From NCBI RefSeq assembly GCF_020532725.1, contig NZ_JAJAVC010000006.1, forward strand, positions 372,001-436,000: a stretch of DNA of 64,000 bases, in the 5' to 3' direction. Positions within the stretch are counted from its first letter, which is position 1. Each line of letters starts with the position of its first letter. The translations under genes were made by a program, and so were the position numbers. The DNA comes from Methylobacillus arboreus. Lineage in GTDB: Bacteria; Pseudomonadota; Gammaproteobacteria; Burkholderiales; Methylophilaceae. Shown piece by piece: positions 1-9,854 of the stretch. The notes beneath the pieces were generated by a model. It saw nothing but the letters and a program-made list of their open reading frames with translations. It was not told the DNA's origin and searched no databases.

Positions 1-1278
1 TTTCACGCCAGGTAATGCTGCCAACTGGCGCGATAACTGGGCTGCATCATGCGCATGCCCTTCTGGCAAATGGTACATTTTGCTGCGCACCGCAGCGGGT
101 GCCTGCATCGTCATGACGCTGACCAGCCATAAGAGCATGAGTATGCCACAGAAGATAAACACTGCTGAATATCCGTATTGACTGGATAGCCAGCCGCCTG
201 AAACGCCGCCGACAAATATACCCAACGATTGCGCGGTGTTGAATACGCCGATCGCCGTCCCTTTGGCCGCAGCCGGCGCCTGCTTGGAAATGGTGGAAGG
301 CATGATCGCTTCCAGCACATTGAAGGCAATAAAGAAGATTGTCAGCGCGGCAATAATGCCCCAGAAACTATCAATCATGAACCCAAACGCCAATTCGGCC
401 AGCAACATCACCGAAACGCTGATAATAAATATTTGCTTGAGCTTGGCCTTTTTCTCACCAATGATAATGGCAGGCACCATCATGACCAGGGACACCACCA
501 TAATCGGCAGGTAGATCATCCAATGGTCATTCTCACTCATGCCGCTGGTTTGCTTGAGCGCAAACGGCACCACCACGAACATCGCCATATGCGAGGCATG
601 CAAGGCAAAAATGCCGAAGTTGAGCCGCAACAGCTGGGTATCTTGCAACACCGGGCCAAGCTTGGCCGGCGCAGCCTGGGAGTCAGAATGAAAACGGCTC
701 ACCTCGGGATTGGGCACCAGGTACTTGATATCCAGAATCGCCAGCAGCGCAAGGACGCCGGTCAGCATGAAAATACCCGACACGCCTATCCACTGGTTGA
801 GGGCCGGCCCAAGAATCAGCGATAGCGCAAAGGTGATGCCAATGCTGCCACCTATCATCGCCATCGCCTTGGTGCGGTGCTCCTCGCGCGTCAGGTCGGC
901 CACCAGTGCAGTCACGGCTGCCGATATCGCACCGGCGCCCTGAATTGCACGGCCGATGATGATGGTATGGATATCGTCCGCCATCCCAGCCACAACGCTG
1001 CCAATGGCGAAAATCACCAAACCGAGATAAATCATGTTCTTGCGGCCAAAGCGGTCTGACGCCATGCCAAACGGCAATTGGAACAAGGCCTGCGTCAAGC
1101 CGTAGGCGCCAAGCGCTAGGCCGATATAGAAATGGTCATGTCCGGTAGGCAGGGTTTCCGCATAGATGGCAAAGATCGGCAGGATCAGGAACATGCCCAG
1201 CATGCGCAGGCCGTAGATGGAAGCCAGGCTCAGGGTGGACCGCAGCTCAACGGCGGACATGCGTTCAGACTGTGACAT
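1..1278 (-). CDS. yajR: YajR-type MFS transporter (3' end outside window)
   Basis: This is a major facilitator superfamily transporter of the inner membrane, probably a drug/proton antiporter-like protein; its substrate is unknown. About 426 codons are visible and the frame is still open at the window edge, so the C-terminus is missing. The N-terminal region carries the RMLGMF signature of YajR and a clear MFS motif A (FGMASDRFGRK) after the second membrane segment, and hydrophobic segments continue across the protein. After the last segment the sequence becomes polar, which fits the start of the extra C-terminal ferredoxin-like YAM domain of YajR. The start is the ATG at 1276-1278; another in-frame ATG lies at 1260. 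The gene is divergent from uvrA across about 90 bp. The E. coli-like YajR assignment comes from recalled similarity, not a search. Confidence 0.85.
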   Translation of the reverse strand, partial: MSQSERMSAVELRSTLSLASIYGLRMLGMFLILPIFAIYAETLPTGHDHFYIGLALGAYGLTQALFQLPFGMASDRFGRKNMIYLGLVIFAIGSVVAGMADDIHTIIIGRAIQGAGAISAAVTALVADLTREEHRTKAMAMIGGSIGITFALSLILGPALNQWIGVSGIFMLTGVLALLAILDIKYLVPNPEVSRFHSDSQAAPAKLGPVLQDTQLLRLNFGIFALHASHMAMFVVVPFALKQTSGMSENDHWMIYLPIMVVSLVMMVPAIIIGEKKAKLKQIFIISVSVMLLAELAFGFMIDSFWGIIAALTIFFIAFNVLEAIMPSTISKQAPAAAKGTAIGVFNTAQSLGIFVGGVSGGWLSSQYGYSAVFIFCGILMLLWLVSVMTMQAPAAVRSKMYHLPEGHAHDAAQLSRQLAALPGVK

Positions 1279-1296
1279 TAAAAATCATTGAATTAA

Positions 1297-1314
1297 ATAC
1301 GCGAAGTTGCGTAT
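1297..1314. promoter_or_regulatory. Inverted repeat between yajR and uvrA
   Basis: A perfect 6-bp inverted repeat (ATACGC, 6-bp spacer, GCGTAT) lies midway between the divergent yajR and uvrA starts. It could be an operator for either gene. It does not match the LexA box (CTGT-N8-ACAG), so uvrA shows no visible SOS site here. Confidence 0.4.
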
Positions 1315-1368
1315 ATTAACAGGTTGCCTCCCCAAGTAACCAAACCGACAAGCGACAATTTTTACTCC

Positions 1369-4188
1369 ATGGACTACATACGCATACGTGGTGCCCGCAC
1401 GCACAACCTGAAAAATGTTTCGCTGGACCTGCCCCGCAACAAGCTGATCGTGATTACCGGACTGTCCGGCTCGGGCAAGTCCTCGCTGGCATTCGATACA
1501 CTCTATGCAGAAGGCCAGCGTCGTTATGTGGAATCCCTCTCGGCCTATGCGCGCCAGTTCCTTGCCCGCATGGACAAACCCGATGTAGACCTGATCGAGG
1601 GCTTGTCCCCGGCCATTTCGATTGAGCAGAAATCCACCTCGCATAACCCGCGCTCCACCGTGGGTACCGTCACCGAAATCCACGACTACCTGCGCCTGCT
1701 CTACGCGCGCGCAGGCGACCCGGAATGCCCGGACCACGGCATCAAGCTGGAAGCGCAGACCGTTTCACAGATGGTGGACAGCGTCTTGCTGTTGCCGGAA
1801 GAAACAAGACTCATGATTCTTGCCCCGGTAGTCAGCAACCGCAAGGGCGAACAACTGGACCTGTTCGAAGAACTCAAGGCCCAGGGGTTTGTACGCGTCC
1901 GTGTGGATGGCGAGATTTATGAGCTCGACAGCGTCCCCAAGCTTGCCAAGACCGTGAAACATAATGTGGATGTTGTCGTTGACCGGCTCAAGATTCGCGC
2001 CGACGTCAAGCAACGCATCGCCGAATCTTTTGAAACCGCATTACGACTGGCTGACGGCAAGGCAGTGGCATTGGAAATGGATTCCGGCAAGGAGCACCTG
2101 TTCTCCGCCAAGTTCTCCTGCCCGGTATGCGATTACTCACTAGCAGAGCTGGAACCACGCCTGTTCTCGTTCAACAACCCGATGGGCGCCTGCCCAAAAT
2201 GCGATGGCCTGGGCCAGATCAGCTTCTTCGACCCCAGGCGCGTCGTCGCCTTCCCGCACCTTTCACTTGCCAGCGGCGCGATCAAGGGCTGGGACAAGCG
2301 CAACCAATTCTATTTCCAGATGCTGAAAAGCCTGGCCCAGCATTACAGATTCGACCTGGAGACGGCCTTCGAGACGCTCTCCACAGAAATTCAGGATGTC
2401 CTGCTTAACGGCAGCGGTAAGGAAGCAATCACTTTCCACTACCTCAACGAGCGCGGGAAGTTGTATGAAAAATCCCATGCATTTGAAGGCATCCTCAACA
2501 ACCTGCAACGCCGTTATCATGAAACCGATTCCATGACGGTACGCGAGGAGCTGTCCAAGTACCTCAACTCGCAAGCCTGCCCGGATTGCGGCGGCACCCG
2601 CTTGCGCCGCGAGGCGCGCCACGTCAAGGTCGGCGGCAAGAACATCCACGAGGTATGCGAGGCCCCGCTCCGGCTGGCATTGCACTTTTTTGACCATATC
2701 GAGCTGACCGGCCAAAAGCTTGCGATTGCAGACAAGATCGTCCAGGAAATCAGCAGCCGCCTCAAGTTCCTCACCAATGTCGGGCTGGAATACCTCTCGC
2801 TGTCACGCTCGGCCGAAACCTTGTCCGGCGGCGAGGCACAACGCATTCGTCTTGCTTCGCAGATCGGCTCGGGCCTGACCGGCGTGATGTATGTATTGGA
2901 CGAACCTTCCATCGGCCTGCACCAGCGCGACAACGACCGCCTGCTGCAAACCCTGGTGCGCCTGCGCGACATCGGCAACAGCGTCATCGTGGTCGAGCAT
3001 GACCAAGACGCGATCATGGCCGCCGACTATGTGGTGGATATCGGCCCTGGTGCCGGGGAGCACGGCGGCAACATCGTTGCAGCCGGGACGCCAACTGAAA
3101 TCCAGCACAACCCGCAATCACTCACTGGCCAATACCTGAGTGGAACCAAGGAAATTGCGGTACCCAAAAAACGGCACGCACCCGACCCGCAACGCTGGCT
3201 CAATCTTATCCAAGCCAGCGGCAACAACCTCAAGAATGTAGACCTGGCACTGCCGGTAGGCCTGCTGACATGTGTTACCGGCGTGTCAGGCTCAGGCAAG
3301 TCCACGCTGATTAACGACACCTTATATCGTGTCGTCGCGAAACACCTCTACGGCAGCTCTACCGAACCCGCGCCATTCAAGGAAATCACCGGCCTGGAGT
3401 TCTTCGACAAGGTAGTAGACGTAGACCAAAGCCCGATCGGACGCACGCCACGCTCCAATCCGGCCACCTACACCGGCGTATTCACGCCGATCCGCGACCT
3501 TTTCGCTGGCGTGCCGGAAAGCCGCGCGCGCGGCTACGGCCCCGGCCGTTATTCGTTCAACGTCAAGGGCGGCCGTTGCGAAGCCTGCCAGGGCGACGGC
3601 GTCATCCGCGTGGAAATGCACTTCCTGCCCGATGTCTACGTGCCTTGCGATGTCTGCAAGGGCCACCGCTACAATCGCGAGACGCTGGAAATCCAGTACA
3701 AGGGCAAGAACATCCGCGAAGTGCTGGAAATGACAGTAGAGCAAGCACGCGAGTTTTTTGATGCGGTGCCTGTCGTGGCACGCAAGCTGCAAACTCTGCT
3801 CGATGTCGGCCTGGGCTACATCACCCTTGGCCAGTCGGCAACCACGCTTTCGGGCGGCGAAGCGCAGCGCGTCAAGCTGGCGCTCGAACTCTCCAAGCGC
3901 GACACAGGCAGAACCCTGTATATCCTGGATGAACCCACCACCGGCCTGCACTTTGCAGACATCCAGTTGTTACTCGATGTATTGCACCGCCTGCGCGACC
4001 ACGGCAACACCATCGTCATCATCGAACACAACCTGGATGTGATCAAAACCGCAGACTGGCTCGTGGACATGGGCCCTGAAGGCGGCGACGGCGGCGGCAC
4101 CATGATTGCCTGCGGCACACCGGAAGAAGTTGCGGATACAAAGGCTAGTTATACCGGCAAGTACCTGAAACCAATGCTAAAGCGGTAA
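1369..4188 (+). CDS. uvrA: UvrABC excinuclease subunit A
   Basis: UvrA is the DNA damage-recognition ATPase of nucleotide excision repair; it dimerises and loads UvrB. The 939-residue product has the usual family length. It shows two ABC ATPase modules: Walker [10 protein letters not shown] at residues 31-39 and GVSGSGKST near 638, each with an LSGGEAQR signature further on. Two zinc modules are visible, with cysteines at 251/254/275/278 and at 737/740/760/763. The ATG at 1369 begins the conserved [16 protein letters not shown] start of the family. A longer TTG frame from 1324 adds 15 residues with no family support. The gene is followed by a hairpin terminator shared with the convergent PEP-CTERM gene. 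Confidence 0.97.
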   Translation: MDYIRIRGARTHNLKNVSLDLPRNKLIVITGLSGSGKSSLAFDTLYAEGQRRYVESLSAYARQFLARMDKPDVDLIEGLSPAISIEQKSTSHNPRSTVGTVTEIHDYLRLLYARAGDPECPDHGIKLEAQTVSQMVDSVLLLPEETRLMILAPVVSNRKGEQLDLFEELKAQGFVRVRVDGEIYELDSVPKLAKTVKHNVDVVVDRLKIRADVKQRIAESFETALRLADGKAVALEMDSGKEHLFSAKFSCPVCDYSLAELEPRLFSFNNPMGACPKCDGLGQISFFDPRRVVAFPHLSLASGAIKGWDKRNQFYFQMLKSLAQHYRFDLETAFETLSTEIQDVLLNGSGKEAITFHYLNERGKLYEKSHAFEGILNNLQRRYHETDSMTVREELSKYLNSQACPDCGGTRLRREARHVKVGGKNIHEVCEAPLRLALHFFDHIELTGQKLAIADKIVQEISSRLKFLTNVGLEYLSLSRSAETLSGGEAQRIRLASQIGSGLTGVMYVLDEPSIGLHQRDNDRLLQTLVRLRDIGNSVIVVEHDQDAIMAADYVVDIGPGAGEHGGNIVAAGTPTEIQHNPQSLTGQYLSGTKEIAVPKKRHAPDPQRWLNLIQASGNNLKNVDLALPVGLLTCVTGVSGSGKSTLINDTLYRVVAKHLYGSSTEPAPFKEITGLEFFDKVVDVDQSPIGRTPRSNPATYTGVFTPIRDLFAGVPESRARGYGPGRYSFNVKGGRCEACQGDGVIRVEMHFLPDVYVPCDVCKGHRYNRETLEIQYKGKNIREVLEMTVEQAREFFDAVPVVARKLQTLLDVGLGYITLGQSATTLSGGEAQRVKLALELSKRDTGRTLYILDEPTTGLHFADIQLLLDVLHRLRDHGNTIVIIEHNLDVIKTADWLVDMGPEGGDGGGTMIACGTPEEVADTKASYTGKYLKPMLKR

Positions 4189-4242
4189 ACCCAACTTAAA
4201 GTCAAACCCACACTTGGCTTCGCTACGCTCGCCCTAAATAAA

Positions 4243-4272
4243 AAAACGGCCCTCCATCAGGAGAGCCGTTTT
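4243..4272. terminator. Bidirectional intrinsic terminator
   Basis: The arms AAAACGGCCCTCC and GGAGAGCCGTTTT pair with one mismatch around an ATCA loop. A-rich and T-rich flanks let it work on both strands, between uvrA and the convergent PEP-CTERM gene. Confidence 0.85.
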
Positions 4273-4303
4273 CACATTAGAACAGTATCTTAAACTTTAC
4301 CGC

Positions 4304-4999
4304 TTAAGCTACCTTGCGACGACGTGCAGCAAAACCAACCAGGCCAAGACCAGCCAGCATCAGGGCATAAGTTTCTGGCTCAGGTACAGCGGCGATAGTC
4401 AGGTTAGTGAAGCCGGGGCTGCCGATATCGCCTACTGTGGAACGCCAGGAACCTTCGGAGTCACCCACTTGGGACAATACCCAACCTTGTACGTTATTAG
4501 TGCCGAGCACATCAACGCTGGTAGGAATACCGCTGTTGTAACGGGCACGAATGCCGCCGATCGTATTGTCACCATAGGTCAAGCGATCCACCAGATTTTC
4601 ATCAGCATCGTAGATATTGATTTCATCAGCACGGCCCAGGTTGGGGTTCAAGTTGCCGATGATCTTGACGGAGTCATCCAGACCCCAGCGTGCGCGGAAT
4701 TCTTCGGCGGTGATTTCGGTCAGGATCACTGACTCGCCAGCCTTGACGATACCGAAATCGGACAGGTCGAAAGTAAAGCTTTGACGGCTGTCGTCGTCGT
4801 AGCTCCAGTAACTGAAGTCGACATCTAATTGCCCAAGGTTGGTGATCTCGATATATTCGCCCTTTTCATCCGCAACACGGCTCTGGTAGTTCCACTCGGT
4901 GATATAGACGTTGTAGGCGTTAGCCGCAAAAGCAGGAACGGCGGAGAAAGCGCTGGCAGCCAGAACGCCGGCAGCAATCAACTTATTGATAACATTCAT
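4304..4999 (-). CDS. PEP-CTERM protein with lamin-tail-like domain
   Basis: This is a predicted exported protein of 231 residues. A signal peptide covers about residues 1-26 (cleavage after AFA). The middle (about 28-150) resembles a lamin-tail (LTD) beta-sandwich, with the typical 'EYIEITNLGQ' run and 'LTYGDN' near its end. The last 27 residues are a PEP-CTERM sorting signal: VPEPETYALMLAGL, a hydrophobic helix, then an arginine cluster (AARRRK). Such signals are processed by an exosortase in bacteria that make extracellular polysaccharide; no exosortase gene lies in this window. A second PEP-CTERM gene with a nearly identical tail lies 65 bp upstream on the same strand. The molecular function is unknown. 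Confidence 0.85.
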   Translation of the reverse strand: MNVINKLIAAGVLAASAFSAVPAFAANAYNVYITEWNYQSRVADEKGEYIEITNLGQLDVDFSYWSYDDDSRQSFTFDLSDFGIVKAGESVILTEITAEEFRARWGLDDSVKIIGNLNPNLGRADEINIYDADENLVDRLTYGDNTIGGIRARYNSGIPTSVDVLGTNNVQGWVLSQVGDSEGSWRSTVGDIGSPGFTNLTIAAVPEPETYALMLAGLGLVGFAARRRKVA

Positions 5000-5064
5000 G
5001 ATTAACCTCTCTGATTTGAAAATATTATTTAAGAAACAACAACACAGGCACTACAGAAAAAGCT

Positions 5065-5979
5065 TTATGCAACACGGCGGCGGCGGGCAGCGAGACCGAC
5101 CAGGCCAAGGCCGGCCAGCAGCAAGGCATAGGTTTCAGGCTCGGGCACGGCGGGTGTTGGCCGCAGGAATACAAACACGCGAGGCTGTTCATCAACGATA
5201 TAAATATTGCCCAGCTCATCAATCGTCACGCCTTCCGCAGTACCGCTCAGACGACGGAGATCGATGGAGCTCAGTACTTCGCCGGTACGTGTCACTTCCA
5301 ACAGCAAGCGCGACTCCTGGCTAATGATCAACAAGTTGTCATCCAGGCCGGTGCCAAGGAAAGAAGGCACGGTGCCCAGTACCTGTACATCGGAAAGGTC
5401 CAGCACACCAAGCAAGGAAGCATTGAACAGGATGCTGTGACTGCCTGTACCGTCATTGAAATTAATATCAGCCTCGTAGACCGCTTGCGGATTCTTTTCC
5501 TTCACAGCGATCAAGGTGTTATTACGCGGATCCCAGCTCAAGCCTTCCAGGCCCTCGTTGTCGCTATAGCTGCCGAAAGAGTAGGCAGGGGTTAACGAGG
5601 AGAGGCTCAGTGACGTGCCAGCCTCATAAGTGACTTGGTACACGCTTTGTGTACGCTCCTCACCCAGGGCAAACTGGCCGTTGCCAATATAGGTCAAAGA
5701 TTCGGCATCGAAGCTAGAGCCAAAATTCAGCTTCATCGAACCGACAACTTCGCCGGTCTTAGTCACTTCGACGATGGCTTCAGCTTCATCGCCGACAACG
5801 AACAAGGTGCCGGTATCCCAGTTATAGGTAATAGCCGAGGCCTCACCTACCATGCCTATCTGGCCAGGCAGATTGAATCTATAACCCAGGGTATAGTCGG
5901 AAAGGTTGAGAGAGGGTTGGGCAAGCGCCAGAGCAGACATGGAAAGCCCGGCGAGCAGTACCAAGGTACGCGCAATCAT
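5065..5979 (-). CDS. PEP-CTERM protein with SdiA-regulated (YjiK-like) propeller
   Basis: This 304-residue exported protein has a signal peptide (residues 1-20, cleavage after ALA) and a body resembling the SdiA-regulated/YjiK beta-propeller family. Repeated blocks such as EASAITYNWDTGTLFVVGDE, EGLEGLSWDPRNNTLIAVKE and EGVTIDELGNIYIVDE support this. The final 27 residues (278-304) are a PEP-CTERM signal, VPEPETYALLLAGLGLVGL followed by AARRRR, almost the same as in the neighbouring gene. That similarity suggests both tails are read by the same exosortase/rhombosortase machinery. The ligand or partner of the propeller is unknown. The pair may be cotranscribed. Confidence 0.82.
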   Translation of the reverse strand: MIARTLVLLAGLSMSALALAQPSLNLSDYTLGYRFNLPGQIGMVGEASAITYNWDTGTLFVVGDEAEAIVEVTKTGEVVGSMKLNFGSSFDAESLTYIGNGQFALGEERTQSVYQVTYEAGTSLSLSSLTPAYSFGSYSDNEGLEGLSWDPRNNTLIAVKEKNPQAVYEADINFNDGTGSHSILFNASLLGVLDLSDVQVLGTVPSFLGTGLDDNLLIISQESRLLLEVTRTGEVLSSIDLRRLSGTAEGVTIDELGNIYIVDEQPRVFVFLRPTPAVPEPETYALLLAGLGLVGLAARRRRVA

Positions 5980-6078
5980 TTGAAATTCCCCTAAAAATGG
6001 TGATGCAAATATTGTTGGTTAACGATAAAGCGGGAGGAATATTGCAGATAGCAAAAGACAGCAGGATGAAGACATGTG

Positions 6079-6098
6079 TAGTCCTGCAACTAGTCCTG
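6079..6098. repeat. Direct repeat TAGTCCTG x2 upstream of PEP-CTERM gene
   Basis: TAGTCCTG occurs at 6079-6086 and again at 6091-6098, a 12-bp period, about 100 bp upstream of the PEP-CTERM start at 5979. It may be a tandem activator half-site. The remainder of 5980-6205 shows no gene. Confidence 0.3.
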
Positions 6099-6205
6099 AT
6101 AATAGACAAACAGGCTTATCGTCTTTGAAATATGGAAGAAAGGAAATCAGCCGCACTGGCTGCGCAATGCGGGTGTTGGATGGCAGCCTAAATTAAGAAA
6201 ATCAG

Positions 6206-6634
6206 TCAGTTGCTTATATGCAGCTTCATGGCCTTGTGCGGAATACCCGCATCCAGGTACTCATCACTGGAGATTTTGAATCCAGCCTGTTCGTAAAAAG
6301 AGATGGCATGAGTTTGCGCGGAAAGATAAATATCCAGCCAGCCATTCTGGCGGCAAAGCTCTATCGCCGCCTGCAACAAGGCATGGCCGACACCTCGCCC
6401 TCGCCAGGCTTGTAGCACCGCCATTCTGCCTATGCCCGCATCACTGAGGACACGGGCGCAGCCGATGGCATTGCCATCTTCCGCCACAGCAAGCAGATGT
6501 AACGCAGTATCATCCAGTCCATCCCACTCCAGTTCGGCAGGCACATGTTGCTCGTTGATAAAAACCTGCTCGCGAATTGCGGATATTTGTGTATGGTCAG
6601 TGACCCATTCAGCCTGCCTCACATAGAAATTCAT
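6206..6634 (-). CDS. GNAT-family N-acetyltransferase
   Basis: This is a 142-residue cytoplasmic acetyltransferase of the GNAT superfamily, resembling the ElaA/YjcF group. It uses acetyl-CoA; the acceptor cannot be told from sequence. The acetyl-CoA motif A is visible as RMAVLQAWRGRGVGHALLQA (R/Q-x-x-G-x-G), and the following ISFYEQAGFK is the usual motif B strand-turn. The gene is transcribed alone, divergent from the DoxX-like gene. The shared 185-bp region between them has short inverted repeats (for example ACACA-N5-TGTGT near 6785) but no promoter I can call with confidence. Confidence 0.85.
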   Translation of the reverse strand: MNFYVRQAEWVTDHTQISAIREQVFINEQHVPAELEWDGLDDTALHLLAVAEDGNAIGCARVLSDAGIGRMAVLQAWRGRGVGHALLQAAIELCRQNGWLDIYLSAQTHAISFYEQAGFKISSDEYLDAGIPHKAMKLHISN

Positions 6635-6819
6635 AACAGTTCGATCTTTCTTTTATTATTGAAATCGATTTTTCCAATGGGGAGCAATGCGGCAATCGCA
6701 AGTATTGCGGTACATGGCGCTTACAGGCATCATCTACCTTCGCCTCAAGCGATGAAAAAATCGATGATAAAAATTAACGTAAACACATTCATTGTGTACT
6801 TGGATGAGAAGGTAAGACG

Positions 6820-7224
6820 ATGACGAAGTTTTTAGGTTTCCTTGGACGCATTTTATTGGCGCAAATTTTCCTGGTAGCGATTCTGTTCCAGTTGGCCATT
6901 ATCTTTCAGAACCCCAATGGCTACGAGCAATACCAAGTCTATCTTGGCCACTTTGGCCTGCCCGGTATTTTTGCACCATTGATGATTCTGGTTCAACTGG
7001 TGTTTGGCCTGGCTTTGTTCCTAGGCTTTAAGACCAAACTAGCCGCCTATGTGCTGGCCGCATATGCCATCTTTGTTGCAGTTTTCCTCAAGCTGCCCGA
7101 CCCAACGCCAGGTGCCGGCCTGATTGGTTTCATGCAGTATCTTGCACTGGCTGGCGGCTATATCACGCTGGCGCTGCATGCACCCACTGCTTTCAGCCTG
7201 GATAACCTGCGCAAAAAAGCCTGA
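6820..7224 (+). CDS. DoxX-family membrane protein
   Basis: This small integral inner-membrane protein of 134 residues belongs to the DoxX family. Four hydrophobic segments are visible at about residues 5-28, 45-66, 70-88 and 98-120. The first contains the usual LGRILLAQIFLVAILFQL-type start, and the GL.LFLGFKTKLAAYVLA block is typical of the family. DoxX proteins are linked to thiosulfate oxidation in some archaea and to redox homeostasis in some bacteria, but most members have no assigned role. An AAGG ribosome-binding site precedes the ATG, and the gene ends just before a strong hairpin terminator. Confidence 0.85.
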   Translation: MTKFLGFLGRILLAQIFLVAILFQLAIIFQNPNGYEQYQVYLGHFGLPGIFAPLMILVQLVFGLALFLGFKTKLAAYVLAAYAIFVAVFLKLPDPTPGAGLIGFMQYLALAGGYITLALHAPTAFSLDNLRKKA

Positions 7225-7241
7225 GTCCGCTCAGGCAATAA

Positions 7242-7265
7242 AAAAGGGCGGGAAACCGCCCTTTT
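7242..7265. terminator. Bidirectional intrinsic terminator
   Basis: AAAAGGGCGG-GAAA-CCGCCCTTTT forms a perfect 10-bp stem with a GAAA-type loop. It serves the DoxX-like gene on the plus strand and ispH on the minus strand. Confidence 0.9.
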
Positions 7266-7269
7266 GATT

Positions 7270-8196
7270 TTAAGCTTCAGCCAAGTTACGGGGTATCTTG
7301 AATACCACGTTCTCGACCACGCCATTCAACTCCTGCACATCAGCAGCCCCCAGCTCCCTGAGTTTGTTGATCACTTCCTTGACCAATACTTCTGGCGCAG
7401 ACGCCCCCGCGGAAACACCAACCCGCTTCTTGCCCACAATCCATGCAGGATCGAGGAAAGATGCATTGTCCACCATATAGGATTCAATGCCCTGGTTCTG
7501 CGCAACTTCACGCAGCCGGTTGGAGTTGGAGCTATTGGGCGAGCCAACCACGATCACAAGATCGCAATCACGCGCCATCACCTTGACTGCATCCTGGCGG
7601 TTCTGTGTGGCGTAGCAGATAGAATCGCTGCGCGGTGGGGTAATCTCTGGGAATTTCGCCTTGAGCGCACTGACGATGGAAGCCGCGTCATCAATGGATA
7701 AAGTGGTTTGCGTCACGTAAGCCAGCTTGCCTGGATCAGTGACCTCAAGCCTGTCCACATCTTCAGGCGACTCGACCAGATACATCCCGCCCTGGGACTG
7801 GCCCATGGTACCTTCCACTTCCGGGTGCCCCTTATGGCCGATCATGATAATTTCCTTGCCTGCGGCGCGCATCTTGGCCACTTCAATATGCACCTTGGTC
7901 ACCAGGGGACAAGTCGCATCAAACACCTGCAATCCCCGCACCTCGGCCTCTGCACGCACATCCTTGGAAACACCATGCGCACTGAAAATGACAGTGTTCC
8001 CGGCCGGCACTTCATCGAGCTCTTCGACAAAGATCGCGCCTTTTTTCTTGAGGTCGTCGACGACAAACTTGTTATGCACCACTTCATGGCGCACATAGAT
8101 AGGCGCGCCGAATTTCTCCAGCGCCTGCTCAACAATGATGATCGCGCGGTCTACACCGGCACAAAACCCGCGCGGGTTGGCTAAAACAATTTCCAT
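7270..8196 (-). CDS. ispH: 4-hydroxy-3-methylbut-2-enyl diphosphate reductase (IspH/LytB)
   Basis: IspH carries out the last step of the non-mevalonate (MEP) isoprenoid pathway, reducing HMBPP to IPP and DMAPP. The 308-residue product has the expected length. The three iron-sulfur cysteines are visible at C12 ([12 protein letters not shown]), C96 ([11 protein letters not shown]) and C194 ([11 protein letters not shown]). Other conserved elements are [27 protein letters not shown] and [12 protein letters not shown]. The ATG at 8194-8196 is the natural family start. The gene lies 21 bp downstream of the CbiB-like gene on the same strand, so the three minus-strand genes from 9692 may form one unit. 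Confidence 0.97.
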   Translation of the reverse strand: MEIVLANPRGFCAGVDRAIIIVEQALEKFGAPIYVRHEVVHNKFVVDDLKKKGAIFVEELDEVPAGNTVIFSAHGVSKDVRAEAEVRGLQVFDATCPLVTKVHIEVAKMRAAGKEIIMIGHKGHPEVEGTMGQSQGGMYLVESPEDVDRLEVTDPGKLAYVTQTTLSIDDAASIVSALKAKFPEITPPRSDSICYATQNRQDAVKVMARDCDLVIVVGSPNSSNSNRLREVAQNQGIESYMVDNASFLDPAWIVGKKRVGVSAGASAPEVLVKEVINKLRELGAADVQELNGVVENVVFKIPRNLAEA

Positions 8197-8217
8197 GAGT
8201 CTCTCTGCAATTCTTAT

Positions 8218-9132
8218 CTACTGGCCCAACCAGTGGGCAAAGGTCAGCAGCAGCAATAATCCTATCATCAATACCAGCACACGCCATACCAGGCCCACGG
8301 CACTGCGCAGGTAGTCAGCATCAGCAGCATCGCCCAGGCCAATTTCCGGGCGGAACACCAGGATACCATTCATGGGCAGCGGCTCTCCTATCCTGACGCC
8401 CAGCGCACCGGCACCGCTGGCGAGTATCATGCCCATGGCCTTGTCTGCCCAGGTTTCTGCCTGTGACCGCCAGCAATAAATGGCATCCTCGAAATCACCA
8501 ACAATGGCAAAACTGCCTGCGGTAACAAACGCAGGCGGCCAGTTCAGCCAATAGAACACTTTTCGCGCAAACTGATTGAATGGCGTGACTTCCTGGGGTT
8601 GCCATTCCATCGTGACGATGTGGGACAACCTGTAGAACAACGCACCAGCAGGACCCAGGATGACAAACCAGAAAATCGGCGCGAACAGGCCATAGTGCGC
8701 ACGCATCAGTACGGTTTCTATACCGACCTGGGCCACCTGGGTAGTCGTGAAATTGTCGCTGTCTATTTTTTCCCATTGGCCAAGCAACAGGCGGGCTTCA
8801 TCAATGTTGCCAGTACGCAATGCCGCAATAATTTCCTCGGCGCGCGGACCAAACTGGCTCAATCGCAATATGAAGTAGAGCAATGCAACGCCAAACACGA
8901 TGCCCAGAATGGCATTGATCTCCAGCAGCACATAATAGACAACCCCAATCAGCAGGGTGGGGAGCAATACCGTCAATGCCCAGGCAGTCACGCCTTGCAG
9001 GCGGTTACCGCCGTTGAAATTACGTTCAAGCAATTGAACGAACGGCGCCACGATCTCCTGCAGCCAGTCCAGCTTGCGGTGTGGCCGGTAATACGTAAGC
9101 GCCAGGGCGCCAATCAGTGCGATGAAGTTCAA
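8218..9132 (-). CDS. CobD/CbiB-family membrane protein
   Basis: This is a 304-residue polytopic inner-membrane protein similar to adenosylcobinamide-phosphate synthase (CbiB/CobD). It belongs to a betaproteobacterial paralogous group that usually stands outside cobalamin operons. Features visible are RPHRKLDWLQ near the N-terminus, ETVLMRAHYGLFAPIFWF with GPAGALFYR in the middle, and at least five hydrophobic segments. No other cobalamin gene is in the window, so a role in B12 synthesis is not supported by context. The start is TTG at 9130-9132, preceded by AAGGAG seven bases upstream, and it overlaps the stop of the upstream GyrI-like gene (translational coupling). Confidence 0.75.
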   Translation of the reverse strand: MNFIALIGALALTYYRPHRKLDWLQEIVAPFVQLLERNFNGGNRLQGVTAWALTVLLPTLLIGVVYYVLLEINAILGIVFGVALLYFILRLSQFGPRAEEIIAALRTGNIDEARLLLGQWEKIDSDNFTTTQVAQVGIETVLMRAHYGLFAPIFWFVILGPAGALFYRLSHIVTMEWQPQEVTPFNQFARKVFYWLNWPPAFVTAGSFAIVGDFEDAIYCWRSQAETWADKAMGMILASGAGALGVRIGEPLPMNGILVFRPEIGLGDAADADYLRSAVGLVWRVLVLMIGLLLLLTFAHWLGQ

Positions 9133-9692
9133 GGTGACACTCCTTCGGTATCTGCCGGCTGTGCAACCGGCTCAAACGGCATTTCAACGGATAATACGCT
9201 GTCGTCCACAATTTCCACCGTGGGCAGGTTCAATGTGGTGTCCTTGGCTTTGACAAAATCCAGCACTTTTGAATAGGTCTTGCCATAAGCAAGCAGCGGA
9301 TGCGCCTTGATACTGGCTACAAACACCTTGCGCACAGGGACTGTATCTATCTGGATCGGTGCAACGGGCTGGGCATCCGCATCAATAATGAAACCTGCGC
9401 GTGCATGCAATTCCTTATACGATGTGGTACGCGGGTCGCTGAAAATCAACGTGATTTCAGGGCCAGGCTGGATCTTTTGCTGGACCAGCTCATGCAACAC
9501 CTCCTCCTGCTTGCTGGAAAGCCTGGAGTAAGGCCCTTCTGCTTCCAGGTAGGCGTAGCGGTAATTGCCACGCTCGGCGATTTCGACATCGGCAGATGAA
9601 AACAAACCCCACCACCACAACACCAGGGTGACAGGGATAAGAAATACCAGCAGGAAATAAGGTAATTGTTTTTTCACGTTCTTGGCTGCCAT
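9129..9692 (-). CDS. Membrane-anchored GyrI-like small-molecule-binding domain protein
   Basis: The product has an N-terminal membrane anchor (about residues 11-30, rich in L, V and W) followed by a domain resembling the GyrI-like/AraC effector-binding fold. That part includes GNYRYAYLEAEGPYS, PGPEITLIFSDPR and a 'YGKTYSKVLDFVKA' stretch. Proteins of this kind bind small amphipathic ligands, but the ligand is unknown. The ATG at 9690-9692 gives 187 residues. A longer frame from 9782 adds 30 low-complexity residues and would crowd the divergent purU promoter, so I prefer the shorter form. It overlaps the CbiB-like gene by 4 bp, which suggests joint function or expression. Confidence 0.65.
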   Translation of the reverse strand: MAAKNVKKQLPYFLLVFLIPVTLVLWWWGLFSSADVEIAERGNYRYAYLEAEGPYSRLSSKQEEVLHELVQQKIQPGPEITLIFSDPRTTSYKELHARAGFIIDADAQPVAPIQIDTVPVRKVFVASIKAHPLLAYGKTYSKVLDFVKAKDTTLNLPTVEIVDDSVLSVEMPFEPVAQPADTEGVSP

Positions 9693-9854
9693 CCGGCATA
9701 TTGTCGTCGATGAGCCCTGCAAGCCTGCAAGTAACAGGTTCGGGCTACTGTTATTGTTACTGGCAAAAGATACCACAGACACAGTTTGTGTTCACCATAA
9801 CTTTCAATGATCAACCGGCTGGGACTGAGTGCCTGCATGAGCATTAAATCCCAG

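Noticed and set aside
229-825. 198-residue plus-strand frame near the left edge
   Set aside because: Antisense to the yajR-type gene; His- and Arg-rich translation with no recognisable domain.
1279-1368. LexA box upstream of uvrA
   Set aside because: No CTGT-N8-ACAG-like sequence is present; the only palindrome there (1297-1314) has another sequence.
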